64,000 nt of DNA, from the NCBI RefSeq assembly GCF_023343835.1, contig NC_064439.1, positions 36,898,508 through 36,962,507 on the forward strand, given 5' to 3'. This DNA comes from Lagopus muta (lineage: Eukaryota; Chordata; Aves; Galliformes; Phasianidae). The position numbers were made by a program, and so were the translations under genes. The notes under the pieces were generated by a model. It was given only the letters and a program-made list of their open reading frames with translations. It had not been told where the DNA came from and did not search any database. This document shows positions 1 through 14,500 of this stretch, one piece after another; position 1 is the first letter of the stretch, and every line of letters starts with the position of its first letter.

Positions 1-1190
1 CCTGACAGAGAGTCAGATGGGACCAATAGTCAATTAAGGTATGAAAGGAACATTCGAGGAAGATGAGGCTATTGCAGGAAAGCTAAATTAATTTATTGCA
101 TCAGTGTTCATTACAGAAGAGAATGAGGTTTTGATATCAGTCATTCCTTATGGGAGATAAGGCTGAAGAACTGGCTCAAATTCAAGTGTCAACAGAAAAG
201 GCTTTAGAGCAAATTGACATACAGAACAGTAAGAAATCTCCAGGAACAGATGGTATTCACTGAAGATTTATAACAAATATAAAATTGCTAAACTGCTAAC
301 TGTAGTGTCTAACCTATTGCCAGAGGAACAGAAGGTGGGAAATGTGAGTCTTTATGAAGGACTCTTTATGAAGGACTCCAGAGAGATCTCAGGCCTATAG
401 ACAGTAAGTCCGATTTCTGTACAGGCAAAATGGCAAAACTCTGATAAAGGATGAGATTAACAGAGGCCTGGACAAACACAAAGTACTGCATAATGCAGAA
501 TTTCTGCTGGAGGATGATATTCCTTAGAAAGGGAATTGAATGTTTTTTAAACTGTCAAGAAACATGGATTATAGTGACCCCAATGCTATAACGTACCTGG
601 ATTTTTAAAAGGCTTTTGACACATTTCCTCATTATAGGCTTCTACAAAATAAATTACCATGAAATTAATGGAAAACTGTTGCCATAGTTAGTAATGACTT
701 AAAGGCAGATGACAAAGCATAGCTGTAAGTGCAGCTCTCTCAACTAACAGGTTTCCTAAATACCAGTAGTGGGATTTACGCTGTTCACTGTTCACCTGTA
801 CTGCCTGGGAGAGAAGCTCCCTGGGATACAAGACAGCAAGAACTTCTAGATCTCACTGGAAAGGACAGTGGAATAAAATGCAAAGAAAATTCAGTATCAG
901 TAAGGTTAGAATAATGCATTTAGAGTAAATCACTCCTAATTGTAAAAATATGGACTCCAAATGAACAAGGCATGTTCTGGATGGCGAGTTGAGGCTACTG
1001 GGGCTCATTCTGTAACATCACCAACCAGAGGTTCACAGCTGTAAACTGGAGTGTTAGGACTTAGAAAAGGAACTGAGAAGAAGGAAGAAAATTTCTTAAT
1101 AAAACTCGGATGTAACAGGTTAAACACTGCAAACAGCTCTGGCGACCCTGTTTCAAAAACCTTTCAGAAGAACTACAGGTAAAGACAGCA
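1..1190 (+). mobile_element. Degraded non-LTR retrotransposon (CR1/L2-like LINE), reverse-transcriptase remnant
   Basis: The sequence translates in broken plus-strand pieces into reverse-transcriptase-like text. Around 240-255 there is a segment resembling the SPGTDGIH block that opens LINE polymerase domains. At 597-620 there is an L-D-F-stop-K-A-F-D segment, the conserved palm motif with an in-frame stop. Text further on (about 960-1190) resembles the C-terminal part of CR1/L2 ORF2. Many stops and frameshifts interrupt it, so it cannot encode a working enzyme. The copy runs off the left edge of the window. A 14-base direct duplication lies at about 348-376. The class (LINE) is fairly sure; the family is inferred, and an old CR1 subfamily or L2/L3-type element are both possible. 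Confidence 0.6.
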
Positions 1191-2495
1191 ATAATCTTGG
1201 TCTTGTATACTTAGGAATTAATTGGCAGTATTGGCACTAAAATTTTTGTGCTGTATTGTTAGCAGCGTGACTTTAACAGTGAATTGAGGTGTAACTTTGA
1301 ATCCTGAGTACCTGCCTTTTATCTGCTGCTTTCAACATTTAAATTTATTATGCTCCCAACTGAAGACAGGTTTCATCATGTTTTTACTTTTACTACTCAC
1401 TCTCATTTCCTCAAAGGTGTTGAGTGAGAAGAGCCCTTCTGAATATCTTTTAGTATCAAATGGGTTCAGCAACTCTTCGACTGAGCACATACAGTTTGTA
1501 TGTCTACAAGCCATATAAATGTTTAAAGTAAGTTAAAGAGCTGAAGAACACTTAGAAAGTTAGAGACTTAGAAAGGCCTGAAACAGGTTACAGGAGCTAA
1601 TCAGGCAGGAGCTGTATCTGCTAACCACAGACATGATGCAACCAGAGATGCCAACACAAGAGAGAGAAGGTACCAGTGAATTTGCTGCAACTCCTTGGGA
1701 CTTAAATGGCTAAGAAACTGTATCTTTCACATTTGGTAATGGTTAATTCTAATGAGCAAGAAACAACATTAGCAAATTTGTTTTCTTATCTGACTCTTAT
1801 TCCCAAATTCATGTTTGATAAATGAGAACTGCTTAGTTTTTGACAATTTGTCTCACAAGTACAGTTTCTCCCTCAGCCCAAGGCTCCTCTCTTAATTTGG
1901 CTTCACACAGTTTTCTTTGCAGCTTCTCCTTTGTTTGGATCCTCTACTTAAGTTCTGCCTCTGTAAAAGAATAAAAGATACGCTCCAGCTTTTCCTCTAT
2001 TCAGGGTGGAGATAAGAGGATATAAAGAGAATCCTTAACATTTGTCAAAAACTGTAGAAGTTTTGGCATAACACAGACACAAATGCAGAGGTACAGAGAC
2101 CACAAATCCCATTAAGGGAATATTGTGAATGCAAGCAAGTAGTCAAAGCCCCTTTCACGCAGAATTTTCCTGAAACAGCTTCAGATCTTGTAGGGTTGTT
2201 CTGAAAACAAAAATTTCCTATCACTTCATGTACCTCAAATGAAAGCTATTTGCCTACTCATGGATTAATTTCTTAATTATAGGCTGACACAACAGACCAC
2301 GAAAATTAAGCTGCCTTCCTGAACTATGTCTGCCTTGCAAAGCTGGGATAAATTCTGCCATGTGTCCACAAAAATGGTGTGCTCTGTAGTTAAAGGCAGT
2401 TGTGGTGGGTGCTGCACAGCAATTAAGAGGAACACAGGCTGGCAGTGCTCATCTCACTTCATACTACTCTGTGAAATGGTGTGCTTCCACTCTTT
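1191..2495. other. AT-rich non-coding stretch, no gene seen
   Basis: Only short chance reading frames of 60-84 codons occur here. I see no splice-flanked exon, RNA gene or clear repeat. The first part (1191-1300) could be a further decayed tail of the neighbouring LINE. Confidence 0.5.
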
Positions 2496-2626
2496 TCAAG
2501 GCCAGGCTGGATGTGGCTCTGGGCAGCCTGGTCTGGTGGTTGGCAACCCTGCACACAGCAGAGGGGTTGGAACTAGATGATCATTGTGGTCTTTTTTAAC
2601 CCAGGCCATTCTGTGATTCTGTGATT
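2496..2626 (+). mobile_element. CR1 LINE 3'-end fragment
   Basis: A short plus-oriented piece shows the typical CR1 3' sequence: a 'ccaggctggatg' block, then a 'ggttggaactagatgatc' block, ending in two copies of the ATTCTGTG terminal tandem. Almost all of the element is missing, as usual for 5'-truncated CR1 insertions in birds. Divergence from the usual consensus looks moderate to high. Confidence 0.85.
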
Positions 2627-5600
2627 CATGCAGACTGCCTCTAGAGTCTACAGAGAAGGACAAGCCCTCCATGGGAAGATTAGTCCACTTTTCTTAGATA
2701 CAATTTAGGATGGGGTTAATTGGACTCCGTATAAATTGGTCTGTTTCTCACCGTTGGGTACAAGAAGAAGCCTAGATGAGGGTTTTGCATTAGGTGTCTT
2801 ATTTTCAGACAATTAGATGAGGTAAATCCTATCTCCAATTTAAAAAAACAGCATAGCCCGTATCATGGAAAATGCTGTGAGTAGAGCTGATATGGTTTGG
2901 ACCTTAGACTCTGGCATTCTCAGATGATTCTAAGTAAAGCATGAATAGTAGTTCTTTGTAAAGAGCAGATGTAACTGTACAGCATAAATGTTGAACACAA
3001 ACTGAACGGTCTCAACAGAACAGAAATAAAGCCTCTGTAAAAAGCAATTCAATTCAGTGAAGAGCCCAGAGGTAGCAGTCACAGAGTACTTTAATTCTTT
3101 AGTCCAACAGTTACATAAAGGTAACACTACTATGTACTGTATGTGCATGATGGTATTCCTTATCTCTTCCTCCTCAAAACTTACTGCAGCATAACGACTA
3201 CGTTCTGGCTCTGCAGAAGTTGAACATGAGCAGCTGAAAAAACAGCTGATCCCCCTTATTCTAAATTCTGCCTCTTAGGAACTTTCCCAAAATCTGAAAC
3301 ATGTTTAGCCGATAGGAAATAAACTGTGCCACAGTCTGAGGAATTAGTAAAAATCTAACAGCTGAGAGAAGTGCAGGAGCTGCAGCTCATTTTAGCTTAT
3401 GGGAGAGCAAAAACAATCCCTAATTTCACATCTTCTCTAAGCTTTAGGTTTCAGTGCCAATAAACTGTGAAAATGAGTGCAATGAAGTTGAATTTAAAAA
3501 TAAACAGTATGCAAAATATGCATAGTGGTGTACCATAAATATAACATCTACTATGAGATTTACACTTCGGAACCATGCACTTGACAAACGTTTTTCATTC
3601 TTGCTTGCAATTGATACCCAAGTATGTTTTCTGAATGTATTTTGGTCTCACAGAAGCACAGTGCCATGTCCTATTACGTTCCACATGCAAGCAGTTATAA
3701 GATTATATGCCAGCCACCAGCATTGTACAAGTCAAAAGTGATTTACCATAGATACACATGCCTCTTGATGAATATTTCTAAGATTATACAGCTGTTGTTT
3801 ATCAAGTATCATTTATAAAGCGTTACATGACAGTGAGCTATAAAGAATGCATGTGCAAGCTTGTAAAATGAAACATAATGCTTGGTAATTTAAAAAATAT
3901 ATTCATTGTAGATTTAATTGTTGAATAGTTACGTTGATTTATACCGCACAAATGGAGACTTTATGATTCACAATGACTTAGCAGACAGTGAACTTCCTTG
4001 CATCACTAAAATTGGTTTATGGGATTGAGTTGCAAAAAACGTTAAGTTTGTTCTTAGGGATCAGTCCTGCGTTCTCTGCACTTGAAACTTCGCACTACTC
4101 TTGATGATATGTGCTCAATAAGAACAACACTGGGTTCAATCCCATGAGCCTGACTAATCCTGGAAGTTTATGAGGTAGGCAGTCACAGACTTGTGTTAAA
4201 TCAGGTAGTAACTCTAGTCCTGTTTCTGACAGGTCTGTGTGAGAATTTCTTTGGAAAATTATTTTGTAGTTAAAAGTACAACCGACTGATAACCAAACTT
4301 TTTTCAGGAACTCACATTCTTAGTTAAATCATTTATAAACAAAAATTTAAATAGCTGGAGAAAATTAATGAAACAAATAATATAATAATTTAGTAATCAT
4401 GATATATTTGTGCATTATCTGTACTTTGCACTACCAGTTGGACTCCTCAGACTGACAGGAAATCCCAGAACTTCCATACTATGTCAAGGCAAGACACTGC
4501 TGATATCAAGCTGACGTACCATGAGCGAAACAGTCCAATCTAGCTGATAGAGCAGGGTTACTCAAGCTTAATGCTCACAAAGCCCTTGAGACAGCATGGC
4601 AGCTTTTCCAATCAATTATTTTCTGTCAAAAATCTTTTATTTTTGATTATTTTGAATAAGATGTCTACATTTATGAAGGATATCTGATGAAAGTCCACTT
4701 CCTGACTATCTCTGACATTGCTGCTGGCAGTCCTAACTGGGAAACCTACGGTTATACGGCAATGAAGAACGTCTTCCCCAGCTATTCTGTGAAAAAAACT
4801 GATTCAGTAAGTTATCTGTTTCAATGCACAGAAGACTTCAATATCAAAGTCAGCACTCTTTCTAAATGATAAACTCAGTAAATAAAAAGTAAATGTTGTT
4901 TCCTTAAAAAATTAAAAAGTGGGTCTGACAAGGGTAATGAGCCAAGAATAATCCAATAATGTGAGATCCCAGGTGAATGTATAAATGGATGCAGTTAATC
5001 ACGGGGTCTGTCTACCTATTTTCTCATAAGGAAGCAGTAAAAGAAAACCTGTCAGTTTTCTGAACGAGCAAGCAGTAGTCTTATAAAATGTGCATAACCG
5101 CTTGCATGCAGAGAATAGTAAGTATACATTGCATTCATGCATATGCTTTTGTCATATGTTTGCACACCTGGTATTGTAAAAAAAACCCACCATATTATTC
5201 TAAATACTCAAAGTTAATGCACAGTTTTTACTTCCTGAATGCTCGCAATATAACTTTAATGTAAAATATAGCCACGTAAAGAGTGAAATCCTTGAAGCAC
5301 ACATGGGTAGGATTAGCGGAGTTTTCTATTTTGTCAGTTTGTAATCTATGTGCTTTTGGCCATTTGTTTCAAATATGAGCAATTCTTCCTACAGAATTTG
5401 TGTAGCTGTGGATCTTTCTTTTGCATACTTATTTTGGAAGACTGGATGTGTATTTACGCTCAGACATTTGAAAAATACCAGAACTCTGCAACAGGATTTT
5501 CCTATAAATGTGTTAAATGATGAAAATTTGGCTCACATCTCACAGGAGAATGTTGAATAGAAAAATCAGAAGTCCAGGAATTCAATTATTATGATAGTCC

Positions 5601-8600
5601 AATTAACCTCTATTGAACAGATGTAGAAATTATACCTAATTATACATGTAGCTGTGACTTCAGACACGGACCTCTGCCCACCAAGGACTAATCTAAGATC
5701 ACCGAATTCATTTCACTTCAGACCTTTGCTCTCTGAAATGAGTACTATGGTAAGTGATTTCACCATTAAATATCCCTCTAGCATCATAATCTCTCTAAAA
5801 GTCTGCTCAGTGCTCCATTTTGTAGTAAGAAACTTAATGCAAAATCCCCAAGTGTTATCGCAGAAATTCTAAAGGAAAGGTCACGATAAAAAGGTTTTTT
5901 TAACACGTGCTTTGCTGAGTATTGCTGTGAGCCTACCTCATTGTGGCCCCACAGACTTAGACCACAATACGTGAATTTCTACCTCAAACGTTAATACACC
6001 TTAGCTGGTTGATGAGAAAAAGTTTTAAATATATTCCTTAGCATGAAGGCCTAGGCTACAGCTGTATCCTGAGAATTTAGGCTATATACATGCTAGGAGA
6101 TTTCTCTCTAAAAAATGGGACTTTCTCTCAGCAGAAAGTATATTTCTTTAGGGTTCAGCAAGTTTCCTAATTTATAGCATCCTTTTCTTTGCACAGCCAT
6201 AACAAAGCTTCGTCATCAGTTACGCAACCACAAATACAAATTCTGCACTAATATATTCTAAGAAAATATGGCCTGCACTGTCTGTGCAATGTCACCCTTA
6301 CTGTGCTCATATTAAGACTACAGAAGAAAAAGTGAGCACAGAGATTAAAGAAAGGTTCTTTCTCCCATAAACATTTACCCTCACCACCATCATAAATATA
6401 TTAATTGTGCACCTACTGCACCTACTTTTCTCATGCTAGCATCACTTTTTCTATTCTTCCATGACATTTCTTTCTCTTTCCTTCTATTGTTGAGATTGTC
6501 TGCTCTGATCTTCTTGCTATCTCCACAGCTATTTTTATGAATACCCTCATTTTCTCACAGCAGCCAATTTCCAGAGGGAGTCTGTGGGCTGATATCCGGG
6601 GAGAACACCCTGAAATATTTAGCATTATCTTCTAAGAAATGTTTTGTCCTAACTTCTTGGATCCTTGTTGTTGTGGAAAACCTTCTGTCATATACCTAGA
6701 TTCTTTGTCAGGTGCTCACTCACAACAGCATCTACTTTTTCTTCCTGGAATTCTGGCAAATGGCCCTGACCGTAGCACATTCCCATAGAAATTACAAAAG
6801 GAATGGAAATAACCTTTTTCTTCTTTTTTTTTTCTTCCTAGATCTGTGCATTTTGGATTTCCCACAGTTTTAACATTTAGTTGCTGCTGTCCATAGTTTT
6901 TCTGCCTTTGAAGTTTCTTGCTTATTTTGGTTTCTTTTGGTAAGTACAATCTACCTTAGACAAGAAAAAACAAGCAAAATGGAATGGAAGAGATGGGGAG
7001 TCAGACGCTCTTCTGCGATAATGCTGTGTCTATACAGGGTCTCATAGGTCACAGTAGAATGCCTTCTTCCTTATCATTGCCAGTATTTTACTGGTGGAAG
7101 AATCTAGTCTCACTGGTAAAGTAAGCTACTATTAACGAGACTTAGTGTTTATCTTGAACTAAAGAAAGAACAGCCTAAGTACACTGCCTAAATTTACACC
7201 ACTGGAGTAGAGTTATGGGAAAATTAATATTCTTCTATAATTAATACAAAAGTGAAATCTCATCCAGTCTTTTTTGTTGTGTGGTCATTTTAATGAGCTA
7301 GTGTTGACCAGACTGTTCTCTTTTTTTATATGTGATTGCACTCAAAACCTTACTTATGTTCACTGCAGGATAATAAACTAGTGGAAAGCCAAGCAATTCC
7401 AGTTTTTGAACATTGGGAAGTATTTAATGTAATTAGAGCTTCTTTTAGAACAATAAACAGCTTGGAAATATGGGAAAACTGCAGAGTGGATAACTACTTG
7501 AATACTGCTGCTATGATTGTTTTTCCCATAATGTATCTCTTTTAAATAACGAAACTTCGTTATTGGCATGATAATCTAGTAAGACATTAAACTTCAAGCC
7601 TGTTAACAGCAAGGATATTGTCTCATACTATACATAAGCTACAGTTTATGCACTGTGTTTTGTAATTTACAATTATTGTCTTCTATTGTCTTCAAGCAAT
7701 TACATTTACAGTAAGCAGGTTGTAACAACTGTACTAAGGCCGCTTTGCTTCCTACAAGCTTGTGTCCTACATCTTGTCCAAAATCACCCTCACTGGCTAG
7801 GTGTCCTCTTACACAAACTCTTTTGTCACTGTACCAGGAGTTGTCTCTCCTTGCATTTACTGCCTTCAACCTTAACATCCTCTTATTCTTTTCATATCAT
7901 TAGCTCATTCCCTACAAAACCTCCCTGATATATCTACTAGAGCATCAGCTCCCTCCTGTGCTCCGCTTGTACAATTTTCTTTATGCTGCCAAATGAAGTA
8001 GAGCCTGTGAAGGGCTGGCTGGTATTTGCTGGATGTCTTGGCTAGGCATTGGGCACATGTGCCACCAAACAGCAGTACTCACGTGGGCTGGCTTCCCAAA
8101 CCCTAGCAGCATCCTCTAGGCATGAAGCTCGTAAAACTTCTAACAACCTCTGTCTTTGGCATGTCTAACAAATTTCATTTAAGTTGGCCAACAGATTCAA
8201 ACATTAACAAGAAAGGAGTGTTGGCAAAAAGGTAGTGCGGCCGTGTCAGATTTGTACATGGAGAAAACTCAGCTAAAAGTGACTAAAAGTCACTTTCAAG
8301 ACCGTGAATTGAGATGTGAAGCTTCAAAAGAAAAGGAGAAGGGGGGGGGGGAGGGGAGGGGTTTGCTGTTAAAGATGTGATGAAAACTTAAATATCCAAT
8401 ATGGTCAAGATCTGTTCCCCAGAAGATTCATGACTGCTTTACAGCCTGCCTTCCTGCCTGGAAATCTAGGATATAAACTTCTGAAATCTCACCTTTTTTT
8501 TTTTTTTTTCTCCTCACATTGCTGAGGAATTCTAAAGACATTTTCTCTGGTGTAGAATAAATCTAAATGGAGAAGACAATTACTACTAAATGAACAAAGA

Positions 8601-11600
8601 CAGCACTTTCCATTAATTTGTAAATGTAAAAATACAAGACAGTAGAGTTGCCTTGAGCTCTTACAGTCCTGAAGTTTTGGTCGGCTGAACACGCCGCGCA
8701 CTTTGTGGCTGTTGAACTAAAACACTGTGGGAAGGCAGATAAATTGCTAGTTGCACAGTCCAGAACTTCCAAACATAAAGGGAGAAATATTCAAATAACT
8801 TGTCTGTACACACTATCATGTTTGAATCTCCTTGCAAACAGATTCTCTCTTTCTCAGTCAAACACACAAATGTTTTATGCAGACACATCGGTTACTGTTG
8901 CAGTTGGACTTTTTGAGGACAAATGCATATCATAAAGCAATTTTTATACATGGCACTTTTACTAGCATAGTCAAGCAGAGGCCTAGGATTGAGTAAGCGT
9001 GAAAATGGAGGTGCCTTCTTATTCAGAATGGTGCTCGCTCATCCTTGGCCAGGGTTGAACGAAGCAGGCTGAGAGAAGCATGCACTGCTGATAGTATTGA
9101 AACTGCCTATGGATAAACAAAGGATTTTTGTTTCCAGATGTTTGCTGCCCAGCAGGGTCCATATGAGTGGAAAATGTCATCATGGTGTGTCATTTGTGCT
9201 GCTGCCGCAAGTCTCCAAGATGTTACAGTATTTCCTCAAGTCTTAGAGTAACACACCCATTATGCTCTACAATCTCTATCACAACCGTATTGCAGAAGCT
9301 GCTGCACTGTAAACTTGACACTCTGAGGGCAAGCAAGTCATACTTAAATGGGACAGAAAATAACCTTTGATAAAACATGAGAGCAATGAAAATTGTCCAT
9401 GATTTATTACATACAAGAATAATAAATAATAAATTCCTTGAAAGTATTCCAAGGCCAAAGACCAGTCAGGTCAGGACCTTCCTGTGCTATGGGCTGTAAA
9501 AGCATTTAGCAGATGACTGTTCTTTCCCAAAGAGTAGGACTTAAGTAAATGAACCAGTTAGTCCAGAGAAAAAGAGAAGGACATAATGCCACCGAAGGAG
9601 GCAGATTAATGAGAAATAATAACCAACTTCTAACACAAATAGTTCTTAACAAAATTATTCTTTGGGTACTTGAATGCCAAGTACTGCAAGTTCATGCTTG
9701 TGCTTGGAACTTGTCAGGGAAACAAGTTTCAGACTCATTCTGTGAGCATACTGAAACAAAAGAAGAAAATAAATAAATAAAAACAATCTTATATGTATAG
9801 ACTATTCCAAAAAGTATTTTCCATGTTTACAAAAAACTATTTTAACGATTTATACAAAACTTAACTTTGGTCATAAATGCCAGTTATACCACATTACAAA
9901 TGGCCATAAAGAGAGAAGGCTGGTCTTAACGTGTTGTATATTCCTTTTTTTTTTTTTTTCATTTTAATTTAGATGGTGCCCTAATGATTGCACTATTTGC
10001 ATTCACCTTATTTTGATTCTTTTTCCATGGATGAGGTATCGATTTTCATCTTAATCAATGGCAAGCCATGGCACAAAACAATAATAAGCACTAAAAGGAA
10101 ACAGCTGAATAATGTTCATCTAAAATCGAAATGTGAGTTAAATAGGGCGATGACAAAAGCTAGCAGGGAAGCAGATGTTCGGGTTAAAATGAGAGCATGA
10201 CTGATGAGAGCTACCCAGAACGGAAGAGGGAGCTCCCTGCACAGCTCTGGGCCATGGCCAAGGGTGGGAAGGGCTGGGGAAGGTGGGATGTTGCTCTTAG
10301 TGGTGCACATGCCTTCCTCTTCGCTCTAATTCCTCATAGTGATTCAATACCATAGCAGGGACACTGTAGTCAGACACGAGCAATGGTTGGAATTCCATAA
10401 TGCTTGCCAGCTCTGACTGTCAGAGGGGGACCTTCTTGAGTTAAGAGGACACGTTTCACGCTCACTTGTTTCTTACAGTATTTGCACAGACACCTAGCAC
10501 TCTTGAAAAAGTCCTAAAACATAAATAATAAATACTGACTGTAGTTATGACAATCAAGAATGCAGACTGAAAGCTTGACATAAAACACTGATTTTAATTA
10601 GAAGACTCTAAGTGACTTCTTTGTGTGGCAAGAAACAGTGGCAACCTGATTCTGCGAAGATCCTTGAAGTAACTGTTAACCACTATACATCACTCCTTCT
10701 TATTTTAATAAGCTGTTCCATGTGACTAAGAAAGCAGTCAAAGGTTAACAGAGATAAATAGCTGCGTTTTATCCTTCACATATAAACAATTATGTCTAAG
10801 ATCTCAATTACAGAAGCCCTGGTGGTCTTGTTTGTTTGATTACTTGTTGATATTGCTTAGGAGATAATTATCTCCAAACAAGCATAAAAGAATGACATAC
10901 TTGAGTCAGTGTGATCCTCTCAAAAGGTGTTCAGAATGCACTTAGTTGCTCAATGTACATTTGGGACCAAGTTAGAGACATTAAAGGGTTGAATCAAGTG
11001 CCATGACATAGGTGTTGAGTGCCATATGAGATGCCCTAGGGTATCTTGCCAAAACACCAACTACCACTCCAAGGACTAGGATCCTACGTGTTCAGCCCAT
11101 GAATCATGCCCCTCATTCAGCACCGTCTGCAGGACTGCTTACAAATCCGAAGCAGATCTTCTGATGAAACAATAATTTGCAGCAGCAGTAGAGCTACGGC
11201 ATTTTTATCAGTTAAGAATCTGCCTAATCTTTTCTCCAATTAATACCACCCACATACAGCTTATCCAAGCATTTATTATGACAGGAAAATATAGGCCACT
11301 CTTAACTCTATTACAAAAAATACTTGCTGTTGCTCTGTAAGGTCCTGGGGAAGGTAAGTGCCCTATATGCAAACATGCTGCAATCAACTTGTAGAAAGAC
11401 TGTAAAATGTATTTGTCAATACAAGTCACCAAAAATATCCTTAAACATCGTACTCCGTCTTGTCCACTTCAGGAGTTAGGCTACACAAATGCCATTTCAT
11501 GAGCGATTGCATGACCAAATACCTTTTCCAGAGGCTAAATGTATGCTGAAACATTGCAAATTTGAACTTCTACATGTGCTGGTACTCCTCCTTTATATTC

Positions 11601-12350
11601 GACTTTCCATTATTTACAGTAGCATAATTTCACTTTCCTGTTAATCTCTTAGGTGGACAAATTCTTCTATTTTTTTCTTCTCCTGATATCTTCTGCTTGG
11701 GATGCTCTCATCTGACCCGTATTTCAGTCCACCTTCTGAAATACTGTCCCAGGTCACTGACATAAAAGCCTTCTGCATCTGCAACCTGTGCAGGTGTAGA
11801 GGTTCTTACAATTTTTTTGATAAATATGAAAGTTTCTCAGGATGCATTAACCCAAAAATAACTTTGTCAGAACAGTATTGGATTGCTGAGGGCTGAATGG
11901 TATAGTACAACCAGATGATGCAGACACCTTTGTAACACGGACTTGTTGTGCTTCTCTGATCAGAACTCTGAACATAGATCACCAGTGTGAATGCAGTACA
12001 TCCCTCCCATTATCTGCAGGACAGACACTGGTTCCTGCTTGTCTGCAGATGTCTAAAGCTTTGACTTATAGCACCCATTCAGGTTCCACCACCAGAGCAC
12101 ACAACTTGTGAGGCCAAACTGCAGTGTTTCAGCAATGTGCATGCTGCTGCATACTATCAGCAGAACTTACATTTACTCATTATTTCTGGTAATGTCTTTT
12201 TGGTAAGCCTTCCAAAATCAGCAGGCATTATAATGCATGTGCTCTGTAGATTCCATACTCACCATGATCAGCCCTAAGGACCTCTTCAAGAATGAAATAA
12301 TATGGTATATGGTTCTATGAAATACTCCACTTTTATAGTCCAGTACTTTG
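2627..12350. other. AT-rich intergenic-looking DNA, no gene supported
   Basis: About 9.7 kb without any convincing coding exon, RNA gene or recognisable transposon. All reading frames are short (80 codons or fewer) and lack family motifs. It contains homopolymer tracts at 8341-8361 (G-rich), 8494-8509 (T16) and 9945-9959 (T15). A small hairpin at 8276-8296 has 9-base arms and a 3-base loop. Several lines are strongly C-rich relative to G, for example 6421-6480, in contrast to the G-rich look downstream of the CpG island. Confidence 0.5.
8341..8361 (+). repeat. G-rich homopolymer tract
   Basis: Eleven consecutive G are followed by two A-interrupted G4 runs. This is a simple-sequence tract able to form a G-quadruplex. 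No gene or promoter context is visible nearby. Confidence 0.9.
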
Positions 12351-14500
12351 GTTCTCCATCACTTAATCTGTGACTCCCAAGCAGCACTGGACTGTGCCTA
12401 CTAGGTGCATCAATGCCTCCAACAAGAGACCTAGCAGAAATCTTGGAGGATTTACATTATTAGAAATGTACAAGACAAATCCAGAAACGTAACCACAGCT
12501 TGATTTAGACATAACTTGCATTTTTGTTCTTTCCCTGTGCAAACCAAATTTCTCCTTATAAGCTAAGTCCACAGTCTGTTAGCTGGATTTCCTATTTGCC
12601 TCCACATTAGCAAGAAGTTTTCTGCTTTATAATTAAGTTTCCAGCTCATTATCACAGATTATATGTCAGGATGATGTGATTCCTTACAAATCAGCATTGC
12701 CTTCCACAATTTTACCTCTCAACTCCTTAAAGACCTTTATAGCCTCTTATACTCCCATCAAACAGTCCACCTATGTTCTTCATATTGTTTTATCATTACA
12801 CTTGCTACCCTAATACTCCCTACCAATCCATCATGGGGACTATCTTGTGGAGTGCTTCTTTAAAAATGATGCACCTAATTATCTCCTCCAATCTTCTCAT
12901 TATCACTGAGGAAAACTCTCAGGTAACAAATGGCTTAGTTGTGCTAACTCCTTCCTTATCTTTTATGCACGCTCTTGTTAAGTCATTACCTGTTGCAGTA
13001 GAGGTGGTTTTAAAATATCAACTATCATGGTTGGATTTTTCACCAGCTTCTTTCCATTCTTTTATTGTGCATTCAGAAGTCATGGCACCCATACGTTGCT
13101 TAGTACAATTCCCAGTGAGATAATAGGAGACCAGTTGATAGGCAGAAACCTGAAGGAGTCCCATCTGCAGACAATTTTATAATCTCGGGTGCCATCATCA
13201 TTTATTATTGCATGATGGTCTGATTGCACCACTGCTTTATTTCTCATCTCCAAAGATGCACTGTCATCTCCACTACCTAGCGAGCATAGCAGAGACAAAA
13301 CTCATATTCTAAACTCTACACATAGAATCCACATTCCCTCTTAAGGAATCTTTGTAGAACAATATGAATACTGCTAGGGACTGAGTTTCTATTATTAATA
13401 CTTGGGGATTCATATCGTGTCCTTAGGAGAGTGCTGGCTGTTACATCTAATGTTCATTTAGGTGTGGAGAAATCCCCTCAAGCACAGTAGGATTCTCAAT
13501 TTCTCTTGACTTGTCTAATGTTTCAAATCCTGCAGGACATTTTTTTTTTTCCAGCACGTGATGCTTTTCATTAAGGAAAGTCATTTTTGATTCTGAGTTT
13601 CAAGCATTTCGCATTTTTATACGAGCTCATGTCTGCAAACAATACAATAATAGATAACCAGGAGGCTCTTTGTGTCAGTTTGTTTTAATAGCTGTTGATG
13701 TGGGCCCTAGTGGATCAGCACATCCTATTTTCCCCATTAAGGCTTCCTTCTGCATAGGCAAATTTGTATCAGACAGAAATTATTGCCTCCAAATAACCAA
13801 GAAATGTTATCGAGAATGGGATCCTCCTGGGAATCAGCATCTCTCTGTCCTCTTAGGTCTACAGCAAGTAACTTGGACATGAGACTCCTTTAAGTTTTTA
13901 TTCAGTTCAGCAGTCTCTCCAAGTGTATGCCTGTATGTGAGGCTGGCAATTAAAAGCTGCTACTTTTGAAAGACCCTAATTTCTTCTTTCAAGTTTGCAA
14001 ATACACAGATAAAAGCATTGTAGGCTTATCCACCATGTTACTGACCTTCACCAGCAGACTATAAAATTATCTGTATTAAATTGCCCATCAACTGGCTTTT
14101 CATAAGAGCTGTGCTCATTGTTGACACAATTTCCTCTTTGTTGCCAAATTCATACTGGTGCAAAAGTCATGAAGGAATCTCCTGAACAAAAAGTAAGGAA
14201 AGTGAAGTTCACCTCCTTAATATACACGAGTACAAACTTTCCTTTCTATATCAAGAGACTGCACAAATGGTTTCAAAGCCGCATCTGATCACAGAACTCA
14301 GCACAGCCTTTGCTGTGTCAGAAACATTTCTTTGGTCCAGAGCATTTTGAAATGCTTTGTTTTGACCATTTTTTTTTCAGTCCCAGGTGACTTTTCTAAA
14401 AATAAAACTGGGCTGTATGCCTGGAAATTGGCTAATGATAGAGAAACTGATAAATAGAATTTGACCAGAAAATTCACTTTCAACACTCACCTCGCTCTAT
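12351..14500. other. Unassigned non-coding stretch with a 116-codon open frame
   Basis: This AT-rich block is pyrimidine-rich on the plus strand. It includes an open frame at 12773-13123 (116 codons, hydrophobic-rich, no recognised domain) and a minus-strand frame at 13080-13298. There is no flanking poly-A tail, target-site duplication or terminal repeat that would define a transposon. I compared it by eye with LINE, DNA-transposon and retroviral motifs and found no match. It may simply be old unique sequence. Confidence 0.35.

Noticed and set aside
4130..4150. GGGTTCAATCCC, resembling a Pol III B-box
   Set aside because: No A-box, paired stems or terminator at proper spacing were found, so no tRNA or SINE can be called.
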